Shown one piece after another: positions 47,441 to 59,610 of a DNA stretch of 64,000 nucleotides (its first letter is position 1; every line of letters starts with the position of its first letter). Under the pieces are notes generated by a model. The model was not told the DNA's origin, made no database searches, and saw only the letters and a list, made by a program, of their open reading frames with translations. The position numbers and the translations under genes are program-made. This stretch comes from Rhea pennata (Eukaryota; Chordata; Aves; Rheiformes; Rheidae): the NCBI RefSeq assembly GCF_028389875.1, contig NC_084670.1, forward strand, positions 17,244,883-17,308,882. Reading direction: 5' to 3'.

Positions 47441-50400
47441 AAACTATTATTTTTCGTGTGACCCCAAAACACCTGTTCTGTGACTAGTTCTAATGTATGT
47501 GTAAAACTAGAACATTGTCTACTTAAAAAAAACAACATTGTGTACTTAATCCTTTTAAATTTATACATTAAGTTTGGTTTCTATTTTCCAGTGCAGTGTA
47601 GACTTCAGACTAAAATAAGCTGTTTAACTGTAGCAGTTGTAGTTTTATTGTATAACGTCATGTAAATATGCAGCAGTTTTTACCAGATTTGTATTTTACA
47701 AACTTTAGTTTAAATTAATTAGCACTCCTAGGGAAAAGCCAAGAAGTTATAACTATCTAATACACTATTTCACAAAATGTAAATCAAACCACCAGGAGTC
47801 ATGAAACTTTATGTAGCCATATATTAAAATTGGTCTTAAAATGCTAGTGTTCTCATTTCATCCTGCATGAAGTTTCAGATCTTTGTGTATTTATTACCAT
47901 GGAAATTTAATTGAATTAATGTAGTGTCTGACTAGTAATGAATAATTTGCAAAAGAAGTGGACTGACACTTTCTTGGTGTGTTGTGTTTGCATCTTAATG
48001 AACATTTCCTTCTTGGTCATGATCAAAATAGGAATATATTTACATAATGTTAATCAAGAACTTGTTCTTAGCATTAGAAAAAGGGCAGGACTTTAATTTT
48101 TAGTGTGTGCATGAAGCTAACGCAAATTTAAAAACTAGTTTAAACTATGAGTTACTGTCACAGTGAAAAGTGACAGTATTAATTATCCCTGCTCAAAGCT
48201 CTGTATTTAATATTCTTTTAAGATGTCTTACAGGCTTATATTTTGTAACTCATTACCATTGCTTGCTCTCTAGACATAAATTGTACCTAAACTTTCTCTA
48301 ATTTTCTCAACATTTTAAATTTAGAAGATCATTTTCTATTTATAGCTATTCATGGAGTAGTAATTCTTTTTTGTTATTTTGATGCCACTTCATCATTGGA
48401 AATGGAGAATAACAAGTGCTAAAAACATCTGTAAAAAAAAAAAGTCTCAGAGCTTGAAAGAAACTTTTTTTTTTAAGTGAAAATCTAACCCATTCAGAAT
48501 TTAGAGAAATAGAAGAATAGAAAGAGTTAGAAATAGCTGTTTTTGGCTGATGATATCATCTGTTCTCATTTATTCACTTTTTGTTTGTTTTCTAAAAAAT
48601 TTCTTGTATTTCTGCTAATAGTATTTTCTATATAAAGTGGTAAAAGGAAGCACCAGAAAATACTTCGTGACACTTCCATTAATAAAAAGAAAAAAGGCAA
48701 TGGTAGGCTGTTTTGTTTAAGTAATTTGATTAAATAATATTTAAGGGGCTTTTTTGACACCTGATTGTATTTTTGTGCTCTTTTCCAAGATCATCTTGCA
48801 TTTCATTGCTTTAAGTGGCAAACAAACAAATGAAAAAAACAACAAAATCTACAATTTTTCAGATTCTGGGGGAAAAGGAGCTTCTGCATGGGGGAGGTGG
48901 TGAGGTAAGAGACATAAGCATTGGTTCCTAACGTGAGAATGGACTCTTGACCAAAAGATAATGCCACAATGAGCAGAGTAGCAGTAGGATAGAAAGGTGA
49001 AAAATGTGGAAGAGAGGAGAAAAGGACTGGGATAGTGAGCCTGAATGCGCTGGCGTTAAGGATTCTGTTGGCACCTACAGAAAGATGTGTGTAAGAGCTT
49101 CTTTTACAGAGGTGGAATATTTCATCTATTAGCAGTAATTGTACCCAGACTGTCTTTTTTTGTGCCTGCTTTGACATTTCTGTTCACTTCTACCATGCAC
49201 AGGATCAGGTAGCGTCTGATATAGCAGTTCAGCTCTCTCCTAGTTTTTATTCCTCATAAAGATCCCAGGGTGAAGCAACTCTGTCCATGGTCTTCGTTCT
49301 CACAGGTGGAAGCCACTGTTTTCTATTAACTTCTCACTGAGGTAAATCGTACATAATCACTGTTAAAACATAGAGCCCTAGGCTGCACCATTTATTCTGT
49401 AGTGAGCTTGCACAAGTTATTTTCTTTTGGAAATTTAGCATACCTGTGTGTACAGGTACAGGCCAACAGCAGGAAGAAAACCTGAATGCTGGTTAATAGG
49501 GCAACAATTTGCTTTCTCTTGATTGTATTCCATCATATATGGTAGCTTTGTGCTTGTGAATTGCTTGATTTAGAGCCCTCAGATTTACTGAGAAAACTTC
49601 AAATGTATCTGTTGTCTTTATTCAAAACCAAATAGTGATTTGGGTTTTGTGTTCAACCTCAAGCTCATCCCAAGCTTTTAGTCTAAAGTGCTGTGGCGTT
49701 TCTAGAGCCAGACACTGCTGATAAAATGTCTTTCTCTCAGAACCTTTTCTCCCCCTCAAGACATTGCTACCCAGATATAGCAAAAATCATAATCCTCTTA
49801 TGGTTTTTGCTGTGTTTTGCTGTGACTTTTTTTTAAAAGTGCATTTGTCTCCACAGTTTCCTTCAGGTCTCTGCCCTGTCTCTTCAGTGAACATTATATC
49901 CCGTGCTTATGGTTTACCATACTGGCTTAATCCGCTGATAGAGATGGATTTGTGGTGAGGGGCTAAGATGTGCCACAAGGCTGAGGAGGAGCAGACACAC
50001 AGGCTGTTCTTCTTCCTAGCGGTGGAGTGGGAATTTCCCAGCCTCTGCCAAATCTGCCTGGGCTCCCCCCCTGCAATAGCTTAGGGAGTAAAGAGGTGGG
50101 CAGTTACCACCTCGACATTGGGAATTTTAGGAAACAAACAAAAAAAATCAAACGAGCACGTAACTCCTGCCATTGCCTTTACTTCGTATAGACACTCTGG
50201 TAGTAAGGCACAAGTTTAGTGACCAGCCTTGTAAAGTCTATATTACTGTCTCTGTTTTTTATAGAGAGTTTGATTGTTTTACAGAACTCTGTGAAACAAT
50301 TGAAGTTGTACAATGATTTTATCTTAAGGAAGAACTGCTGTGTTTTGATATCCCAACTTCCTTCTGAAAGGAAGTGAATCTGTAGTTCACTGTTGTGAAC

Positions 50401-51885
50401 CTTGGAAGGGTCTGAAAAATCTTTAAATTCACTAGAATTTCACCTGCAGGGCTGGGAAGAGTAAATCCATAGTACTTACAAGCTGATACATAATAGCTTC
50501 TTTAGAAAAATGGCCATTGACAATGGACTGTTCTTGTGCAAGAAAGAAGAGTGATGAAGTATTCGCACTTTGAAAACAGAAGTCTACTGTCTTTAACTCA
50601 TTCTTTCAAATATACGTGAGCATTATTTTTTTGCTGGAAATCTTTCTTTCCACTGTCAGAGAACGTTCTGCTGTTGGTGTCATTAGATATTCCACTGGGT
50701 CTCTGCGCTTCAGGGATGAAGAAATAGATCATTTAGGCTAAGTCTGATCTGAGTAAATGCCCAGTACCAGTCTCTACTGCCAGTACCAGCAGCTGAACGC
50801 TGTGTGTTGAGAGCATGAAAAAATCTTTTAAGGTGACTTTTTTTATTCCTCTTCCCCCCATCAAGGGTTAGTTTTGTTTTATGAAATAGTTGAATAGAGA
50901 ACTATGAAGCATCAGATTCAAACATCTAGTTTAGGTGTTAGCTATTAACATGTTTATTGTATCAATTTTATATGCTGTATAATAATGCAAAACTGACATT
51001 CTTTTACTTGATTTTATTTTTTAGCATAATATAGGCATAAAAATCCATATGGCTTCCCAATTTGTATTGGGAAGTAAATCCCCAACAATGTAGCATAGCA
51101 AACTATAGGACAGAAAACAAATGAAACTAAAAAACAAATAGCTCCTTTTGTTGCAATGTAGTGATTATGCAGATCTTGACACATAAAAGAGAGCTTTAGA
51201 AACAGTATTTCAGAAATTTTTGTTTGTCTGCTGTTCATCTTCACCGAAGAAACCTTGATCTTTCAAGGTAGTATGCATTATCTAAAGTAAATACAGAATG
51301 AAATATTTAAAAATTGAAGTTGAGGTAGCAAATATAGGCTAGATGGAATCTATCAAACATGAAGTATAGCAAAACTGTTCTCCTAATGAGAAAGAAAGCT
51401 TAATTTTTGTGTATTTTCTGTAGATGTCTTTATCCTGGGGGAATTATTTTACAACAGCCATTATCTTAAAATGCAATAGATAGTTTTTCAGATGAGAAGA
51501 GTAGTGTTGAAACTCCTGTCCAGGTGTTAAGTGTTTAGCTTCTTCATTCCTGTTACTTTAAGTATAAATGGAAACTAGGCAACAGCAATTTGGACACAGG
51601 CTCCTTTGGATTTTGAAGTATTTAAGATTAAAGGAGTTTCTGTGAACTGAATAAGAAGCAGGAGAGCATTTATGGAATTCTAGAAGTAATAGTGGAAGCT
51701 GAAGATGTAGAGATGGGGTGCTTAAGCAAAGAATGGCAAGATATGTTTGAAAAGACAGTAATGGCTGTGAATAAAAGACAAATCGGGTAGTGGTAGCTGA
51801 AAAAACAGTCATGAACTATGTTACAAAATATTTGGCATGATGGCACACCAAGGAGGAGTTGTTGACGTTGGTTGTGGAGGGAGGG
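47441..51885. other. HS2ST1: Intronic sequence, no gene seen
   Basis: AT-rich intron with short A and T runs (near 48433, 48466). Open frames are short and unrelated to known proteins. Confidence 0.5.
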
Positions 51886-51914
51886 TTTTTTTTTTTTTCT
51901 TTTTTTTTTTTTTT
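51886..51914. repeat. T-rich run at CR1 5' junction
   Basis: T13, C, T15 directly before recognisable CR1 sequence. It may be the insertion site of the truncated element. Confidence 0.85.
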
Positions 51915-52124
51915 GAACAACTGCAATAATTGACTGGAATGCTGCCATGGATGGATATGTGCTTTTTAGGAGAGACAGGGCAGGAAGGCAAGGTGGTGGA
52001 GTTGCTCTTTATGTGAGAGAGCAACTGGAATGCATTGAGCTCTGCCTAGGGTGGGGAGGAGGAGGAGGAAGCAGTTGAGAGCTTATGGGTGAAGATCAAA
52101 GGGCAGGCTAGCATGGGGGACACT

Positions 52125-52541
52125 GTTGTGGGTGTCTACTACAGGCCACCTGACCAGGAGGATAAAGTTGATGAGGCCTTCTATAGACAGCTGGAGGTAG
52201 CCTCATGATCACAGGCCCTGGTTCTCATGGGGAACTTCAACCACTCTGACATCTGCTGGAGGGACTGCACAGAAAGGCACAAACAGTCCAGGAGGCTTCT
52301 GCAATGCATTGATGGTGACTTTTTGTCGCAAATGGTGGAGGAGCCTTCAAGGAAGGGTGTCCTGCTGGACCTTGTCCTTACCAACAGAGAGGGACTTGTT
52401 AGAGATGTGAAGGTTGGGGGCAGCCTTGGCTGCAGTGACCACGAGATGGTGGAGTTCAGGATCTTGCAGGAAAGAAGGCAGCAAGCAGGATTTCAACCCT
52501 GGACTTCAGGAGAGCGGACTTTCGGCTCTTCAGAGACCTGA
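52125..52541 (+). pseudogene. CR1 ORF2 fragment: endonuclease C-terminal part
   Basis: Starts with VGVYYRPPDQE (around 52130), then after an in-frame TGA continues with LVLMGNFNHSDICW and, further on, LVLTNREGLV and GCSDHEMVEF. These are the late motifs of the apurinic-type endonuclease of CR1. The usual GDFN motif reads GNFN, so a catalytic aspartate is replaced by asparagine; the SDH motif is intact. The frame ends at 52541 in a stop a short way past the domain. Confidence 0.85.
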
Positions 52542-52645
52542 CTGATGGAGTCTCATGGGTTAAGGCCCTAGAAGGAAGGGGGGTCCAGGAGAGCTAGCTA
52601 GTATTCAGACATCACTTCCTTCAAGCTCAAGAGCAGTACATCCCT

Positions 52646-53029
52646 ATGAGTAAGAAGTGCAGCAAAAGGGGCAGGAGACCTGCGTGGGTGAGCAAGGAGC
52701 TCTTGGCCAAATTGAAACAGAGGAAGAAAATACGTGGAATGTGGAAGAGGGGACAGGCTACTTGGGAGGATTATAGGAATGCAGTCAGGGCATGTAGAGA
52801 TGCTGCGAGGAAGGCTAAGGCCCAGCTGGAATTGAGTCTGGCAAGGGATGTTAAGGACAACAGGAAGGGCTTCCTCAGATACATCAGCAGCAAGAGGAGG
52901 ACTAGGGAAAATGTGGGCCCACTACTGAATGGGGCAGAGGCCCTGGTGACAAGGGATACAGAGAAGGCAGAATTACTGAATGCCTTCTTTGCTTCAGTCT
53001 TCACTGCTAAGGGCAGCCCTCATGAATCC
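52646..53029 (+). pseudogene. CR1 ORF2 fragment: linker before reverse transcriptase
   Basis: About 128 codons of basic, helical sequence with [35 protein letters not shown] and [16 protein letters not shown], the typical CR1 segment between endonuclease and reverse transcriptase. It stops at TGA after HES; the expected following region up to the MGPDG-HPRVLREL part is missing, because the next recognisable word is [11 protein letters not shown] in another frame. This indicates an internal deletion of the order of 150 bp or more with a frame change. Confidence 0.85.
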
Positions 53030-53637
53030 TGAACTGGTGGATGTTGTTGCCAGGCCGCTCTCCATCATCTTTGAAAGGTCATGGAGAACTGGAGAGGTGC
53101 CTGAAGACTGGAAGAAAGCCAGTGTCACTCCAGTCTTCAAGAAGGGCAAGAAGGAGGACCCAGGCAACTATAGGCTGGTTAGCCTCACCTCCATCCCTGG
53201 AAAGGTGATGAAACAGTTCATTCTGGATGTCATCTCCAGACATATGGAGGAGAAGGTGACCAGGAGTAGCCAGCATGGATTCACCAAGGGGAAATTGTGC
53301 TTAACCAATCTGATAGCCTTCTCTGATGGAATGACTCGCTGGGTAGATGAGGGGAGAGCAGTGGACATTGTGTACCTTGACTTCCGCAAGGCTTTGGACA
53401 CTGTCTCCCGTAACATCCTCCTAGGTAAGCTCAGGAAGTGTGGATTAGACGAGTGGACAGTGAGGTGGATTGAGAACTGGCTGAAAGGCAGAGCTCAGAG
53501 GGTCATCATCAGTGGCATGGAGTCTAGTTGGAGGCCTGTGGCTAGTGGTGTCCCCCAGGGCTCAGTACTGGGTCCCATCGTGTTCAGCTTCTTCATCAAT
53601 GACCTGGATGAGGGGGACAGAGTGCCTCCTCAGCAAG
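53030..53637 (+). pseudogene. CR1 ORF2 fragment: reverse transcriptase fingers and palm
   Basis: About 200 codons from [18 protein letters not shown] to FFINDLDEG. It holds the fingers words [18 protein letters not shown], palm motif A as [11 protein letters not shown] (about 53373-53405, catalytic Asp kept; usual form FSKAFDTV), and motif B as VPQGSVLGP (53550-53576). A one-base insertion near 53615 shifts the frame, so motif C is only found in the next frame. Confidence 0.9.
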
Positions 53638-54431
53638 TTTGCGGATGCTACCAAGCTGTGAGGAGTGGCTGACACACCCGAGGGCTGTGCTGCCATTCAG
53701 AGATACCTGGACAGGCTGGAGAGCTGGGCAGAGAGGAACCTCTTGAAGCTCAACAAATGCAAATGTGGGGTCCTACACCTAGGGAGGAATAACCCCATGC
53801 ACCAGTACAAGCTGGAGGCTGACCTTTTGGGGAGCAGCTCTGCAGAGAAAGACCTGGGAGTGCTCACAGATGACAAGTTGACCATGAGCCAGCAATGTGC
53901 CCTTGTGGCCAAGAAGGCCAATGGTCTCCTGGGGTGCACTGGGAAGAGTGTTGCCAGCAGGTCGAGGGAGGTGATCCTGCCCCTCTACTCAGCCCTGGTG
54001 AAGTCTCATCTGGAGTACTGCGTCCAGTTCTGGGCTCCCCAGTACAAGAGAGACATGGAGCTTTGTAGTGTAGGGCTACGAGGATGATCAGAGGGCTGGA
54101 GCACCTGCCCTCTGAGGAACGGCTGCGAGAGCTGGGCCTCTTCAGCCTGGGGAAGAGAAGCCTGAGGGGGGATCTTATCAATGTGTACAAGTACCTGAAG
54201 GGAGGGTGTCAAGGGGAGGGGGACAAACTCTTTTCAGTTGTCCCGTGTGACAGGACAAGAGGCAATGGGCAGAAGTTGAAGCACAGGAAGTTCCACCTGA
54301 CCGTGAGGGGGAATTTCTTCCCTGTGAGAGTGACGGAGCACTGGCACAGGTTGCCCAGAGAGGCTATGGAGTCTCCTTCTGTGGAGATTTTCAAGGCCCG
54401 CCTGGATGCAACCCTGTCTGACATGCTCTAG
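53638..54431 (+). pseudogene. CR1 ORF2 fragment: RT motif C and C-terminal region
   Basis: Motif C reads FADA at 53638-53649 instead of FADD, so the second catalytic aspartate is lost. A TGA follows at 53659. The frame then runs through PEGCAAIQRYLDRLESWAE, KDLGVLTDDKLTMSQQCA and LVKSHLEYCVQFWAPQYK to a stop near 54087, and after a frame change resumes with [20 protein letters not shown] and [13 protein letters not shown], ending [14 protein letters not shown]...ML at 54431, the normal end of CR1 ORF2. Confidence 0.9.
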
Positions 54432-55996
54432 GTGACCCTGCTGAGCAGGGAGGTTGGACTAGATGATCTCCAGAGGTCCCTTCCAACCTTACTGATTCTA
54501 TGATTCTGTGATTTTTGGGGGTGTGTCGGGGGAGGGGGGGAAGATTCTAGTACTCAAATGTTGAAAAAATAGAAGGCATGAGTTGCAAAACCTGACTTAA
54601 CTATCATGTTTGGGGGCTTTTTTGTTTTGTTTTGTTTTTCCGAGGTGACTTAACTTTTCACTTTCACCAGTTTGGGCCTGATAAATACTCTCTTTCTTTT
54701 AATACTAGGATACAGAAAACCAAAGCAAGTAAAGTGATTTACAGGTTTCCAAAGTCCTACAAAGAACTAAATGCCCTGCCTTTCCACCAACACAGCTTTA
54801 AAGAGAAAAGAGCTGGATGATATATTGTTCCCTTTTAGTCTGAGGATCTGCATTCCAAAAATTTGTTTACTTTGGTCTGCCAGCAGAAATACCAAGAGTA
54901 TTGAGGGATCGTCTGGTTCCACTATTTCACTTTGATGTATTGCTGAATACTAGTGCACTCTCGCTGAAGAGAAGAGTGGCTTTGTATGCTTGTTTCTTTA
55001 TTTCAGTCTCTAATATATAAGCAAAGGAATAGCTTGATTATATTTATAGAAATAGGTACATTCTGTAGAATAGAAATTTATGATGGGGAGAGAGTTCAAG
55101 GGGGGGCTAAAGTGATGTCCCCAGTGTTTTCAGCCTGCCCATGAGCTTTTTGTATGTCATCTTACATTACCTCTGAGTTGGAAGTTACTAAAACAAAATC
55201 CATTAAGACAAGACCTAATGTTATCTCATCCACCTTACATATAAAAAGATCTTAGTCCATCATTCTTCTGTATAGAGAAAGCTGAATATCCATTCCCCCT
55301 CCGATTCCTGAGGCCTTTTAAACAGGCGTTTGTGCTCATTCTTTAGCAAAACAACTATAGAAAAAAGGCTGAGGCAACTGATTGCGTAATAGTGATGGCT
55401 GAGAGAGGGGACTCACTCCTCTCGCTGTTTGCTGTTTTCATTCAGCTTTATTAAAAGCTATCTAAAAAAACCTCTAAAAGCTTCTGAAACTACTGCTTTT
55501 TTTAATGGAACTAGAACTATTTCTTTACCTCCAGTGCACCTGGTTAGACCTCAAGGGCTTCTGTTCTTCTTTCATTGTAAGAGCATCACAGCTGGTTATT
55601 GGGGTGTATTTTTGTGCTGAGATGATTTCCCACTTTTTTTTTATTGGTTTGTTTTTATTTTACTTGCTTGTTCTACAGTTGTGTTTTAATTATGTTTTTT
55701 AATAAAGTCTGGGACTCATTCTCTCTGGGTTGGGGGTAACAGGAGAGTTGTTATTCAGTTGCTTAATGTAAAAAAAAGAGTAAAAATAGAGAGAGAGAGA
55801 AAACATTGTTAATTATAGATGACCAGCTTCATTAACTGTGTCCAGACATATATTGCAGAATTCTGATACCCTTTCTAAGGGTAAGCTTGAGATAGCTGTG
55901 AGCTGTAAGGTTTTCTTTCTACATAGACCTTTCACCAAAATAAGCTAGACTTTTTTTTGTACTTCTGTGCCACTGTATGCACCTGTATATACCACC

Positions 55997-56034
55997 AAAA
56001 AAAAAAAAAAAAAAAAGAAAAAAGAAAAGAAAAA
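55997..56034. repeat. A-rich simple repeat
   Basis: An A run of about 20 followed by GAAAAAA and GAAAA units. Confidence 0.85.
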
Positions 56035-57146
56035 CCCACACAGATATACACACTTTTTCTAGTATAGAATAATACAGCATGTTCTAACTGATAGCAAACT
56101 TTTACATTATTTTCCTTTCCAATGCATTTCCTTCTTCCCCATTATTTGATAATTTTTAACATACTTTGGCCTCCTGAATTCACTACATTGATTAGGAAAT
56201 TAAGAACCTTATGTTGAATGTGCTTGAAGTACAAACTGTTGTCAGCTTGGTGTAATTAATAGTAAGACCTGTGTTACTTAAGTCCTTTTGGAGGTCATCA
56301 GTAATCTTGAAGGTTGGCTTGCATTTAAGAGCGTTGAAACAGTCAAGAAACCTGTGTGTTGCTTTGCTTGTATTACATTTATACAGAAAGACAAATACAA
56401 TGAATAAGTAAAAAACTGATTCATTGAAAAACTGATACTAAAAGCTTTCATTGGTGACTCTAGGGGAAAAAATAGTAAATTTAATGCAAGTACAGAATAA
56501 AGTTTATTGACTTATGTATTATAGCAAACATTCCTGTAGTACTTAGCGTATTCTGAAGTCTTGATGAAATAATATTTTGCAGATTTTCTGGTTTCCATGT
56601 AACTTTACGTAACAATTGTGAAATATAAAGTAGTCATCCGTCCAAGTTTATTTCACAACAAACTGAGTACAACTTGAACACAGTCTATTCAACATGATAT
56701 GTGAAGTATTTCAAGCAATGCCTCATCCTTAATGTCTGTATCTTTTACCTCCCTTACACCCACACTCCTCTTGGGTGACATGTTCCATACCTGCTATTCT
56801 GGGACTTGGACTTTTGCTGTAACCTTTCTATACAAATTTCTTTATTGCACTTGAATAGTATTTTTTTTCTTCTCTCTTTTTTTAAAGCTTTGGCTGTGAA
56901 GCAAAAGGTCCTGATTAAATGCAGTGCAAGACAAGACTGTATTTCAAAGTAGTCATATTGACTGCAACAGATGATAATGCTTGCCCTTAAATTAAGGGAA
57001 CAGTTTATTTTTGCGCTATAACTTACTGTTATATGTCTTGATCTTTGGAAGTTCACTAACTTTCATATCTGAATGAAATAACAGGTTTGCTGCTCTATCC
57101 AAGACAGCTTATTACAGCTGATAAGACATGTGTAATACGTTTCTAG

Positions 57147-57260
57147 GCCGTGATCCTATAATCAGCTCTTTTGACAGACCTCTGAAGCTTCATAGAGCTT
57201 CACTGTCTTCCACTGGTGTTCAGACAAAAGTAAGAATTGACTCTGAGAAGTCTGATTTGT
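57147..57260. repeat. Possible ancient amniote interspersed repeat
   Basis: GGCCGTGATCCTATAATCAG, then TGACAGACCTCTG, CTTCCACTGGTGTTCAGAC and AAGTAAGAATTGA, in that order, resemble the GGCCCTGATCCTGCAA ... CCATTGACTTCAATGG pattern of old repeats in turtles and crocodilians. The family name is not known to me and divergence is high. Confidence 0.4.
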
Positions 57261-58134
57261 AGCTGCAACTAAAATGTATTTTAATGTGCATTCTGTAGGA
57301 GACAGTTTTGATTTTGATCCTATATTTTATACTTGAAAGTGAAAACACATATTTATGCCCCTCTTATGCATGAGTGTCTTGAAAATATGGGTAAAAATAG
57401 GTTGCTGTGTCATAGACATGCACAAAATCCTTCTGTCTTTTTTCAGTGGTTAGCTCCTGGCTAGTGGAAAATGCTGAGTATATACTGTCCCCCCCCCCAC
57501 CTTTTTACTTGAGTTTATGACAGGAAATCTGTAGCTAAATATCATTTTATAATTTCCATCTGTTCATGTATAACAGTGTTTTATAATGCAGTTGAGATTG
57601 CCATCCAATGGAAATATCCTATTATAGGAGGTAGTATGTACAAAAATCACTTGAAAGCCTAATTAATTTTTGAATATTTCATTTAATTTCTAAGAGAAGT
57701 AATCTATTTTAAAGACAACTTTCCTGATGCAAGAAGTTTCTACTAATTAACTGAAATAATCATTTTCCTTGTTCCAGTCATTTTTTTAAGAGAAGGGTTT
57801 CTGTAGTTTTCTATAATATATATGCCATGATAAACTAATAACATAATGCTTCCCTAGCTTCAGAAGCAAGGAAAAAGTATGCATAGGAACAGAAGACTGC
57901 TGGTGAGATGTTTCGTAGTAGCTAACTTCTTGTGCAATCTCTGCGGTGTTGCCCAGCTAGTGAGGGCTAGATTAAAGACTGTTTAGGATCGCAGATATTA
58001 CTTTGACAACTCAAGTGACTTGCTCGACTATCAGGAGTAATTGAAGACATTGAAGCGCTGCCTCTTGAAAGAAGGTTTTCCATCCTTCACAACTGTGAAG
58101 AAAGTTTGGTAATGGGAACCAAGTATATCATGAT

Positions 58135-58148
58135 GGGGGGGGGGGGGG
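58135..58148. repeat. poly(G) run, 14 bases
   Basis: Uninterrupted G14. Confidence 0.9.
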
Positions 58149-58879
58149 AGAATGAAAAGGCAAATTTAAAAATTTGCCTGTATTGTTCTTTTTTTTCATC
58201 ACATGCCAGTCTTGATTTTTACAAAATTGAAATTTTTGTATGTTTGGCATGGACTATGCTGTCATACAGGTATTTTATTGTTCCTTTTTGTATTAAGCTT
58301 TGTCATCAAGTTCTCTTTAAATATCTTTACTACCGTAGAGTTCACATCTTCCACATTTTGGTGATAAACTGAATGCTAAAATTAACATGAAAATCTGTGT
58401 GTTGAATGAGCCAGGATGCTGTGGCTTCTGAATTGAACTGAAAAGTACCTCTGAGAGGGATAGCTATGCTCCCCTTATTGGTGATTAGCTGTATAATAGC
58501 CTAAATAAAAGCTATTTACAGCTCCCACTTCATAAAAGAAGTTTAGTTTATATCCATGTCAGAATTCCTTTCACCAGATCAGTTTGTTGCAGATATTTTA
58601 ATGGCATGAACAGTTGTATGGGGTTTTCAGCTTAGTTGTTATCAATTCAGCGGAAATACTTTACCTATAGATAAGCTCATCGGCTCTGGTTGGCTCCCCG
58701 TGGTAGTGTGCTTTGCTGAGGGCGAGCCTGCGCCAAGAGTGAAGTAGCAACCCAGCCTCAACTTGAGTTAGAGGTTTTCATGCATGCAGCCATGAAGACT
58801 ACTGGCCTATCGTTTCGTAAAATGAAAGCCGTTGGATTCAACTGCATTTTTGAGGAATATATTGAATGAGTTGGTATCT

Positions 58880-59130
58880 GGGCTGAAAGCAGTGATTGTT
58901 CTCGCGCGCTTATATCCGCAGCAGATGTGCAGAGACAGCGAGTCTGACTCCCACGGCTCTGTCGGGGCTAGACAGTGCTGTTAGACTTCTGTCCGTACCG
59001 CAGTTCCCGGTCACATCACAGCTCCTTGCACCATGGTTCTTCTGATGGAAGGAGAGACGCTGCTTGTGTCCCGATGCTGTGTCGTTTTTCCTTCCATAGT
59101 AGGAAACGCTTTTGCATCGAAGTTGCTAAG
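58880..59130. promoter_or_regulatory. Secondary CpG-dense patch inside the intron
   Basis: About 250 bp with roughly 15 CpGs, including CTCGCGCGC and CCGTACCGCAG, far above the surrounding intron. It is followed within about 20 bp by an A-rich tract. It could be an internal promoter or enhancer, or a processed retrocopy with a tail. The one open frame (58975-59169) resembles no known protein. Confidence 0.35.
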
Positions 59131-59142
59131 AGCAAAGATCTT

Positions 59143-59188
59143 TTTTTAAAAAAAATAATAAATAAATAAATAAAAGGAAAAAAACCAC
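59143..59188. repeat. A-rich / (AAAT)n simple repeat
   Basis: T7 then A8, followed by AATAAATAAATAAATAAAAGG and more A. It could be a simple repeat or the tail of a retrocopy ending here. Confidence 0.85.
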
Positions 59189-59610
59189 AACATTTAAACC
59201 AACTTCTTTTTCTTCTTCGAAAGATTGGAAGAAAACAGAAGTCCAATGGAGCTGTGGCAGCTCTACTATTTTGCTTATTAAGAATGTGCAATTTTGAAAA
59301 GTGCTGTATTTTGAAACAGTTTTCTACCTTTGTAGACATAGTTTTTAGAAGATAGTTTATTGCAGAAAACATACTTCAGCTGAAAAATATGTTAAAAACA
59401 GTTGTGGAGCATATAAAAATCACTGAAGTTTGTGTACTTTTAGAGTTTTTTTAAATGGTACGTACGAAGGCAAGTGAAATTTTCTGTAGATGGTCAAGTT
59501 CGCAGGCTTATACCATTGACTACAGAGGGAAAAATTTTCTATAATATGTGGAAGAGAAGGAAAAAATAACTCTGACAAGTACAAATATTAGTGAAGAAGG
59601 GATTTTTTTT

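Larger units (their letters stand above)
51915..54510 (+). mobile_element. CR1 LINE, 5'-truncated, decayed
   Basis: About 2.6 kb of CR1 retrotransposon in plus orientation. It lacks the 5' UTR, ORF1 and the start of ORF2, begins in the endonuclease domain, and ends with the CR1 3' signature GTTGGACTAGATGATCTCCA, the AGAGGTCCCTTCCAACC block and ATTCTATGATTCTGTG. Reading through it shows endonuclease C-terminal words, a linker, reverse-transcriptase motifs and the conserved C-terminal region. Coding is broken by an in-frame TGA before 52227 (CGA to TGA), a deletion near 53030, a one-base insertion near 53615, a TGA at 53659 and a shift near 54070. It is therefore a dead copy. CR1 is the dominant LINE of birds, which supports the host assignment. 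No clear target-site duplication is visible, as usual for CR1. Confidence 0.95.
54511..58134. other. HS2ST1: Intronic sequence, no gene seen
   Basis: AT-rich intron after the CR1. It starts with a G-rich patch (54515-54542), contains a short GA repeat (55789-55800), an A-rich tract at 55997-56034 and a possible old repeat at 57147-57260. No exon was recognised. Confidence 0.5.

Noticed and set aside
53665..54431. Host gene fragments in the CR1 region
   Set aside because: All frames of this region match successive parts of CR1 ORF2 in order.
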